The notes under the pieces: model-generated
Databases searched by the model: none
Seen by the model: only the letters and a program-made list of their open reading frames with translations
What the model was told of the DNA's origin: nothing
Translations under genes and position numbers: made by a program
In this document: positions 56,951 to 64,000 of the stretch, piece after piece
Layout of the letters: every line of letters starts with the position of its first letter
Position numbering within the stretch: position 1 is the stretch's first letter
NCBI RefSeq assembly: GCF_020509005.1
Contig: NC_063017.1
Coordinates: 2,170,001 to 2,234,000 of the forward strand
Direction of reading: 5' to 3'
Source of the DNA: Fulvia fulva
Lineage: Eukaryota; Ascomycota; Dothideomycetes; Mycosphaerellales; Mycosphaerellaceae
Length of the DNA stretch: 64,000 bases

Positions 56951-57049
56951 CATATTCTATTTCTACTATCCTAAGAACATATAATAATAGCTTAAGTCCT
57001 TCTAGTAAAGGCTCTACTAGTAGTACTTTTCTTAATTCTTTGTATAACT

Positions 57050-59300
57050 GTTCTTATTTATGTCTACTTACTTCTACGCTTAAGTAGTAGAGTACGTATT
57101 TCCCGCCGGTAATTCGACGACGTTAGTACCGCTAGCGTTAGTACCTAGACGTACCGGCATTTCGTACTCGAAGAGCTTATAGGTACGCTACTATAAGCGG
57201 TAACCGGGCTTACGGCACTTCTTATAGAGGCTCTCGCGTATATAGCGAGTATTCTCGGCTTCGTCTAAGGTCTTACCGAGACTACTCTTAAAGGGCTTAG
57301 GACGGGTCGACTAGGCCTTACGAGGTAGCTTACCGGGAGCTACGCCTACTAGCTTATCGTCCTTGTCCTTACCGTCCTTCTTATTATTCTTAGGCTTCTT
57401 ATTACGGGGGTAGAGGCTGTCTAAGATCTTAAAGTCTTTATCGGCTTAATAAAGGTTATCGATTATATCGCTAAGAGAGGTTAGCTAATACGTTAGATAC
57501 TTATTAAGGTAGCGGACTATTAGCTTGCGTTATAGGTAGTCTATCGCGTCTTTACCCTTTAGGCCTAGGATGTTTACGTTTTAGCGCTACTTTAGGTAGA
57601 AGGACTAGAAGGTGTCCTTACCGTCTATCTTTAGAGAGTATATACGCTCGCGGGCTCGGCCGATAGGATTACGGTTACTATAGCGATTAGCGAGCTCTTA
57701 AATTAGGTCGTTAATGCCCTTATATAACTTCTTATTACTCGTATAGACGCTAGAGATAGTAGGAATCTTAGGTCCGACTAACTCCTACGCGTCGCTAGGA
57801 GAAGTAAGGAGGTTATAGACAAACTTTAATACTACCTTCTTATTACGGAAGACCGTATAGTCGACGATAGTCTCTAACTCTAAGAGGAACTTCTTAAGGG
57901 AGGGTTCTAGTAGCTTACTATCGATAGTACCGATAAACTTCTCGGGCTTATTAACACCGCGCTAAGTCTTAAAGGGCTAGCCAAGTTCGGTATCGTACTT
58001 AACTAGAGACTCGAAGCCGTATACCTACTTCTTCTTCTTAGAAGAGCGGCGATAAGTACGGGCATCGCTATCCGACTCCGAGTCCTCCTCTAACTCTAAA
58101 CTTTCGGATAACGGGTCCGAGTCGTTATTATCTATCTTACGAGAGTATTTCTTACCCTTCTTAGTTGCTCGTCTACCTTCCGCCCTATTATCCTTACCTC
58201 TTAAAGAGTCACGACCGTTCTATAGTACGCGGCGTTATAACATTACGCGAGATAGCGACGAGCGTACCCTAGACCTACTACGATCCTCGAGTTGCTTCTT
58301 AAGCTCGTCGACCTAGTTTTACTAGGATTGATTTAGCTCCTAGATGTCGTTCTAGTAGGTTTAAGCCTCTGTCTTATATATGTCGAGGTCTAATTTAAGT
58401 GCCCTAATCTTAGAGTCGTTATCGTTAAGCTATTATAGGGCTTCCTTAGCTTACTTCTTTAGAGACTCGTTTTGTACTACGAGTACGGCGCTAGAGGAGG
58501 ATTTAGGTTAAGCCTTTAGGTTGTCGAGTTCCTACTAGACCGTAATAAGCTACTACTTAGCCTGATTTTTCTCTACTCGTACTGTGCCTAAGTCCTTCTA
58601 ATATATATTACGGTACTTAGTAGCTTTCTCCTTCTTAGTCTTCTATATATCGCGGTCCTTAACTGATACGTTATACTCGTTACGTATCTACTATTCGTAG
58701 CTCTTCTATTTCCCGAGTTCCTACCCTACCTTACCTAGTTGTTCGTAAAGGATAGTAGCTATCTATATTACATTCCTATACTCTTACTCGGCGCGGCGTA
58801 GGATAAAGTAAATAGCCGCTACTATCTCGGGATCTTATATTAGCCTAACGAGCTAGTTAGCGTCGAGTTAGAGGAAGTTATTAACTAGGATACGGAGGGT
58901 TTTCGCGACTTATTATATTTCTTCTCCTTCGCCTTCCTCGGTCGCGCCGTCGTTATCGTAGTCGACTACCGCTATAGCTATACCGTTAACTTCTTAAATC
59001 TCGTTGTCGGTAAGGAGGTCGTATAAGTTGAACTTAGTAGGTAGGTAGGTAACTAGGCGCTATAAGTTCTTAAGTCTCTACTAGATAGCGTCGTCGGTAG
59101 CCTACTACTATTCTTAAGTTTATCCTTAAGTCTATATATTAAATATAGACTTGCGCCGTACTACTAGGCGTATAGCTAGTAGCGAGCCTCGCTATCCTTA
59201 GGGTCGTACTATATTAGGTACTACTTAGCCTAAGGTAGTCTCTTATACTACGTCGTACTCTTCTATCGTACGCCGCGATTTCTTATCGCGGTTATTAATA
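57050..59300 (-). pseudogene. Gypsy-D gag remnant
   Basis: The minus-strand region between the 5' LTR and protease. It reads as a long charged, lysine/glutamate-rich sequence with heptad-like stretches near 58300-58900, then a basic region, as in the gag of Gypsy-A. I do not see a conserved zinc knuckle. Assignment is by position and composition. Confidence 0.55.
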
Positions 59301-59358
59301 ATCTACGCTCTTATAGATCCCGTCGTAGCTCTTCTTTAGATATAGAGATCTAGCTAAG

Positions 59359-59516
59359 TATAACGGTTTATAATCGTGTTAATATAAAGTAGCTAGGTAC
59401 GTAGGAAAGAGGAGCGCGAGGTACGCCGAGGTTATATATAGCCGAGGCGCGCTAGTAACGTACGGTCACGTGACCTATATACTAGCTAACTATTTACTAG
59501 GCCTAGGGCCGTAACA
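59359..59516 (-). repeat. Gypsy-D 5' LTR
   Basis: 158 bp, pairs with 45576-45733. Confidence 0.9.
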
Positions 59517-59538
59517 ACCCCCTTATTAACTACTAAAA

Positions 59539-59866
59539 TATAGACGACTAACTACTCTAGTAAGTAAGGGCGCGCCTAGTAATCTTAAGATAGCTTACGC
59601 GTAGGTATATATACTTATCTATCCGCGGGCCGTAAAGTATATATAGTAATCTTAAAAAAAGATAATAAATCTGAAATTTTTAGATTCCCGTATCTCCGCC
59701 TTATAGAGAGATTCCTCGTAAATCCCACTTCCTACTAAGGTCGCCTCCTAACTATATATATCTTAGTAGTACTCCTATATACCCCTACTACGTAATTAAC
59801 CGTTAAAGGTTAACGAGATTCGACGCGTAAATTTCAGGGTCTAAAGGGGCCCTTAGCTCGTTAATA
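59539..59866 (-). repeat. Gypsy-B 5' LTR (uninterrupted)
   Basis: 328 bp, tatagacgact to ctcgttaata. It carries cctcctaactatata once (near 59745), the empty form of the LINE2 target in the partner LTR. TSD ctag follows at 59867-59870. Confidence 0.88.
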
Positions 59867-59870
59867 CTAG

Positions 59871-60154
59871 CCGGTTATATATAGGAGTAAGAAGAGGAAG
59901 CTAAATAGCGATAGACGCTTAATATACGGAGTAGGCCGACTAGCGCTTACCGACCCCCGGGCTTAGGGCCTCGGATTCACGCGCCTCGATACGACGATAT
60001 TCCGCCTCTACGGAGGTAGCGCGCCCTTACCGGTAGCTACGCTAGCGACGCCGGCCCCGCGATAGGATAACGAACGCGAGGGCGAGGGCGACGAGGACGA
60101 TAATATAGTAGTAAACCTACGGAGGAAGAATAGGTAACTATAGCTAATATAATA
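59871..60154 (+). pseudogene. LINE3 ORF1 remnant, C-terminal part
   Basis: The plus strand continues the frame of 26774-28068 across the Gypsy-B insertion, with no shift at the shared ctag. It reads ADADGF, then (after the TSD codon tag) PVIYRSKKRKLNSDRR, then an acidic segment EREGEGDEDDNIVVNLRRKN. The basic-then-acidic C-terminus suits LINE ORF1. It is cut off by the pogo-like element at 60155; ORF2 is not seen beyond it. Confidence 0.6.
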
Positions 60155-61287
60155 ACGTGCTTTACTACCGAGCGGGCTATACTACCGAGCGGGCTACTTT
60201 TACTAAGAACTATACTACTTCTACTTTAATTACGACGGTATCTTAACACGACGACATACTATAGAATCGTTACTAGGAGGACAATTCCTCTTTAGATTCT
60301 TCGCTATCTAGCGAGTCTACTTAATAGGTACGTACGTTATACCCCGACTCGCTATATCGCTTATAGCGTCGTAGCCTTAGTACTAGCCGAACACTATCTA
60401 GCGACTCTCTACTCACTTCCTACCTCCTAGTATCCTCTAGAGGTATCAATTACGACGCCTTATCGAAGGTTAGAGACCCTCTAGACTAAATGTACTTGCG
60501 CTTTCGTGCTTTCTGCTATATAAGGGCCTCGTTAGACTTACGTAGCTTACTAATCTCGCTTTATATAAGAGCTATCCAATACGCTATCTCTCTACTCACT
60601 CTCTATTGCCCTGTTAAACGACCTTCCTCTTTCTACTACGCCTTTTCAAACCCGTAAAGACGCTCTAAGACGTAATGACACCTATTATAAACCCTGTCTC
60701 GTCGAAGTTATAGGTGTCCTAGTTAAGGATACTATACTTCTCCTTTATATTACGTATAAGTAAGAACTACTTCTCGATAACGTCTAGATCTTCTATTAGG
60801 GCTCGCTAACGATCGTATCTACGTGTTATACGAACCTTTAGCTCACGATGCCGCCTAATAAACCTGTCTATCTAATTAAGACTAGCGGGCTTAAGACTAT
60901 TCTCTTATAGTAATAAATCGGCTATTACTTATATACTAGCCTTTAATAGCGGGAAACCTTTAAGATCTAGCTCGAGTATATACTCAAGTATTACCCTCTC
61001 TTCTAGCTCTATAAGCTTCTTCGAATTAGGCTCGTAGTCACCCCGAGGAGGTCGTCTATTCAATCGATACCCTAGTGTAGTTCGAGACGCGTCGTATACC
61101 TTTATAGCAAGTCGATTCGTAATTATCGCGTCGCGTTTCGTAGCCTAGACAGCTAAGGTCAGTTTGGCCTCGTTTGAAGACAGTATACACTATAATAGTA
61201 GTTATATAGCTATATCTATAGAAGTGGTACAGTTCTTAGTAAAAGTAGCCCGCTCGGTAGTATAGCCCGCTCGGTAGTAAAGTACGT
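60155..61287 (-). mobile_element. Internally deleted pogo/Fot1-like DNA transposon
   Basis: 1,133 bp bounded by terminal inverted repeats of about 69 bp (60155-60223 and 61219-61287) and TA dinucleotides (60153-60154 and 61288-61289), the TSD of the Tc1/mariner-pogo superfamily. Each terminal repeat contains accgagcgggcta twice in tandem. It is RIP-mutated. The size is about half of a Fot1 element, because the middle of the transposase is missing. Confidence 0.8.
60230..61200 (-). pseudogene. Pogo/Fot1-like transposase remnant
   Basis: On the minus strand the first part reads as the DNA-binding half. Next comes LNxDTYNFDETGFIIGVITS (x is a stop), in which DETGF carries the first catalytic aspartate. 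Directly after it the sequence passes to a lysine/arginine-rich C-terminal region (EISKLRKSNEALI, then QKARKRKYI), so the second half of the DDE core is deleted. RIP stops interrupt it. It cannot make transposase and could move only in trans. Confidence 0.75.
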
Positions 61288-61289
61288 TA

Positions 61290-62425
61290 CGCTATTAAGA
61301 TACGCTAGAATAACTATGTCGATAGTACCGAGAGAGCCGCGTACCTAATACTAGCTATCGACGAGTTTATACGCCGAGAAGTCGATAGCTAGTATAACTA
61401 CCTACGCCGCTATATAGAGCGCGGTATAGAGCCTAGTCGTAAACCTCCTTCGATTGTATACGATACTCTTACCGCTAACTATTAGACTATTATTAAGTAA
61501 TATATCGAGATCCTTCGGCCGTTAAAGGACGTAATAATAGCTCTATAAGGTAATACCGGCGGTAACTTCGGTATAATCTAGTAGGTACTACCTACTTTTA
61601 CTCGCGTAATATAATACTTCGAAGAGTAGCGGGAGAGGTATCTACTTTAGCTACTACGGCGTACACTACCGCGGTCTCGAATAACGGCTAATATAATACT
61701 TAAACGAGTATTAGATAAGGGGCTCGAGCTACCCTTAACCGTAGAGGGTCACTTCTCTATAGCGATCAACCTTACTTAGTAGAAGATAAGTAAATACTTT
61801 ATACGATTAGACGACACGCCTATATACGTAGTAGTAGTCGTATTATACCTAAGAATAAAGTAGCGTTAGCTTAAGTATAACGAGAGTAATAGCCGCTTCG
61901 GTCCTACTAATACGTAGATTATAGGCCGTAAGAAAGAGGTAACGAAGCTCTAGCTAACCTATAAGCTAGTCACGATTAAGAAGAAGTAGCCGTAATAGTC
62001 CTTATACCTTACCGTCGATAAGAGCTTTATCGAAGATTACGAGAGCGACGAAGATTACGCTTAACGAGGCCTCGATAAGATAGAGTAGTATATACGCCTA
62101 CCGCGGTACCCTAAAGCTAAGCTTACTATTACTCATTCACCTATTGAGTATTAGGTTGATAAGCTACCGTAATAGTCTAATCTAGTACGAATAGCGCTCG
62201 ATATCTACTACTACCCTATAATAAGTAATAAGCCGGAGCGATAGTTTAGTCAAGTAGGTAATATTCTTTGACCGAAGCGAAGGCATATAGTAGTAAGCAC
62301 TATTAACAACCTAATGACCTTGAAAAGCTAGTATAAGTAAGGGGTGATAACGATTGAGAAAGAGCTATTTAATAGGGTAAGAACTCCGGTAATAACACCT
62401 CCGATAGTAATACTAAATAAATATA
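61290..62425 (+). pseudogene. hAT transposase remnant (C-terminal half)
   Basis: The plus strand, read through RIP stops, matches the C-terminal half of hAT transposases: YVDSTERAAYLILAIDEF, ILRPLKDVIIALQGNTGGNF, then KISKYFIRLDDTPIYVV, and finally the dimerisation region IALDIYYYPIISNKPERQFS with MTLKSQYKQGVI. The N-terminus (zinc finger) is not seen, being cut off at the left by the pogo-like element or by earlier truncation. No terminal inverted repeat was found at the right. Confidence 0.75.
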
Positions 62426-62829
62426 AATAAATATATTTATAATGCCTATCTAGCTCCTAAAAGGTCTACGAGGCCGGGGGCTATTAAGGAAGAGGGAGGG
62501 GAAAACCGTCGTACGGGGAAAAACCCTCTATAGGTATTAGTAAGTTCTCTCTATTACTTATCGGTCAATCTGTCGTACTAGAAGCGGTAAGTACTAGGTA
62601 GTTAGCCGCCCCGGAGTACTAATCTGCCCGGTGCCTAGAAACGAGTATTATTAGCTAGCCGACTATTGAGTAGACGACAGGTCGACTATTAGTAGAGGCG
62701 GGTCGCCTATTAAGTAGGATATAGGTCGGCCGTCGAGCGGAGAACGAGCTAGCCGTCGAGTAGACGACGAGTCGACCCTTCCGGGCTCCTATACTCTATT
62801 AGTGCCCCTATCGCTATTCCTCCTATACT
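62426..62829. other. RIP-mutated noncoding stretch with a short imperfect repeat
   Basis: No gene visible. Around 62650-62780 the motif gagtagacgac(a/g)ggtcgac recurs imperfectly (62660s and 62755-62775) with related gtcgcc/gtcggc units between. An AT-rich run with ataaatataaataaatat at about 62413-62437 may be the transposon's old 3' region. Confidence 0.4.
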
Positions 62830-64000
62830 CGGGGTTGCTATAGGCTACGGTCTACCCGCCTACGTAGTCGTCGGTACCGCCGGAGTCCTACTACGTCTAT
62901 AGGTAGGGCGCCTTCAAAGGCTTCCTAGAGCTCTTCCTCCTAGGCTATCTCCCCTATTCTTACTACTATCTTACCCGCTATCTAGAACTACTATAGTAGG
63001 CCGGTCTATATTACTATTCGTACCGCTACTCGTATCCTACGCGCTATACCTATTATATATTAGAAGTCTATAGCCCTAGTCTCGAGGCGTATTACCTATT
63101 GGGCTTCTATAAAGCGTATATAGAATAGTACGACGTGTTTCGGCGTCTAGACACTTCTATATTCGTATAGGCTACTATCTACTCCCGGTACCTTTTGGCG
63201 GTATAGATAGTCCTTAAACCTAATATATTCTAAGCGGAGTAGTATCGCGACTATTACCTATAGGCGGGTAAGGGCTCGGAAGAGTATTACCCTATCTCGG
63301 CTAATAGGTCCTATCTTTGCCGCTACCTCGTCTTTTCGTCGGTATACTCGTCGCCGTAGTAGTTACCCGTTTAGGTACCGTTCGCCTTTCTCCTAGCGCT
63401 CGTTCTAGATTCCCTATATATATCTACGGACCGCGTTTACTATAGCCTTCCGTTCTTTGCGTCCCTATCCCGCTCCTACTACTAGTATACTACTAGCTAG
63501 AGCCTATACTCGGAGCTTTACTATCGGGGTTTATTACGTATCTAGCTACCGCTAGGCCTATAATCCTATCTTCTTTTTAGGCGCTATAGATCGAAGGCGT
63601 GTCGTAATCGCCTAGTACGCCGCGCGGATGTCGCTCCCTACCTTACTATTCGCCGTCTAGAGCGTATAGCCTATAGCGAGCTATTAGAGGTAGAGGTCTA
63701 GTAGCGTAATCTACGTATCTACTTCTAGGACCTACGTCGGTATAGTACGGTATACCCTAGTCACCCTACGTAAATATTCGTTCTATACGTTTTAAATCTA
63801 CTTTATCTAGCCAGTCGCGTAGGATAGATACTAGACTAGTACCCTAAAGGTAATCGCCGGTCGGACGATAGAGCTATATAGCTAGCGTACCTTTACGAAG
63901 GCTACGCCCTATATAGAGGCCGCGAGGCGTATAACTAAGGCTTTATTCTAGTCTCCCCGCTACCGGAGCTACTTTAGGTAGGCGTACTACCGGAGTTACG
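62830..64000 (-). pseudogene. RIP-mutated LINE reverse transcriptase remnant, continuing off the window
   Basis: From the right edge the minus strand reads the thumb and after of a Tad1-like LINE RT: NKALVIRLAASI (before a stop), LYSSIVRPAITFRVLV, YLRRVTRVYRTIPT, EVDT and LLDLYL, ending near 63500 with KVGSDIRAAY and IAPKKKIGL. It is a family different from LINE1, LINE2, LINE4 and LINE5. The catalytic part would lie beyond 64000. The left part to 62830 is only assigned by continuity. Confidence 0.65.

Larger units (their letters stand above)
45576..59516 (-). mobile_element. Gypsy-D: RIP-mutated chromovirus, host of LINE5 and Copia-2
   Basis: LTRs of 158 bp at 45576-45733 and 59359-59516. 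The flanking five bases are ccccc and acccc, an imperfect TSD. Coding is on the minus strand, with gag at about 59300-57050, protease and RT at 56950-55113, RNase H and integrase at 49565-47900, and integrase end plus chromodomain at 46950-46250. It lies in the leader of Gypsy-B, only 22 bp from its 5' LTR. Removing LINE5 and Copia-2 leaves about 7.5 kb. Confidence 0.85.
28073..59866 (-). mobile_element. Gypsy-B: RIP-mutated Gypsy retrotransposon, host of LINE2, Gypsy-C and Gypsy-D
   Basis: The LTRs are 28073-31298 (interrupted by LINE2) and 59539-59866. A 4-bp TSD ctag lies at 28069-28072 and 59867-59870. Internal DNA is 31299-33149, 40112-45575 and 59517-59538, all coding on the minus strand: gag, protease, RT and RNase H between 45560 and 40117, and integrase in 33144-31620. 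Removing the insertions leaves about 8 kb. Joining the flanks at the TSD restores a continuous LINE3 ORF1 frame. Confidence 0.85.

Noticed and set aside
1..64000. tRNA, rRNA or other host RNA genes
   Set aside because: I found no cloverleaf with intact A and B boxes nor rRNA-like sequence; the tRNA-like string near 54854 is the Copia-2 primer site.

Overview
The window looks like a filamentous ascomycete chromosome (Pezizomycotina; Dothideomycetes is only a guess). Reasons: one spliced host gene with a fungal-type 51-bp intron, Gypsy chromoviruses, Copia and Tad1-like LINE elements, and the mutational signature of repeat-induced point mutation (RIP). Most of the repeat DNA has lost CpA and TpG and gained TpA, and the stop codons in old ORFs are CAA/CAG to TAA/TAG or TGG to TAG changes. 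CpG is largely kept, so these tracts are not extremely AT-rich.

Layout. 1-2311: the only host gene, a monocarboxylate-type MFS transporter on the minus strand, with its flanks. 2317-9530: complete RIP-mutated Gypsy-A1 with its target-site duplication (TSD). 10163-22837: RIP-mutated Copia-1, holding LINE1 (10360-13367, hardly mutated) and LINE4 (16748-21006, lightly mutated). 23291 to about 60154: a five-level nest. Gypsy-A2 (partial) is broken by LINE3; LINE3 is split by Gypsy-B (28073-59866); Gypsy-B carries LINE2 (28283-31175), intact Gypsy-C (33150-40111) and Gypsy-D (45576-59516); Gypsy-D carries LINE5 (46966-47883) and intact Copia-2 (49571-55107). 60155-61287: internally deleted pogo/Fot1-like DNA transposon. 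61290-62425: hAT transposase remnant. 62830-64000: another RIP-mutated LINE running off the end. Most nestings are supported by a TSD, and in one case removing the insert restores a continuous reading frame.

Most notable are: (1) a noncoding module of exactly 1,078 bp fused at a fixed 3' breakpoint to three different LINE positions, resembling the MINE/WEIRD chimeras of Magnaporthe; (2) an antisense gene inside young Gypsy-C that encodes a perfect Zn(II)2Cys6-spaced cysteine cluster plus a probable coiled coil; (3) four LINE insertions that all begin at TATATA and carry (TATC)n tails; (4) two intact elements, Gypsy-C and Copia-2, whose LTR pairs look identical, sitting without RIP inside a heavily mutated nest; (5) AUGA stop-start overlaps in both Gypsy-C and LINE4; and (6) primer sites suggesting half-tRNA priming for both Copia elements and self-priming for Gypsy-C.

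All readings are by eye from the sequence. No alignment or database search was run. Boundaries with a TSD are reliable to a base or two; domain limits in mutated elements are approximate.
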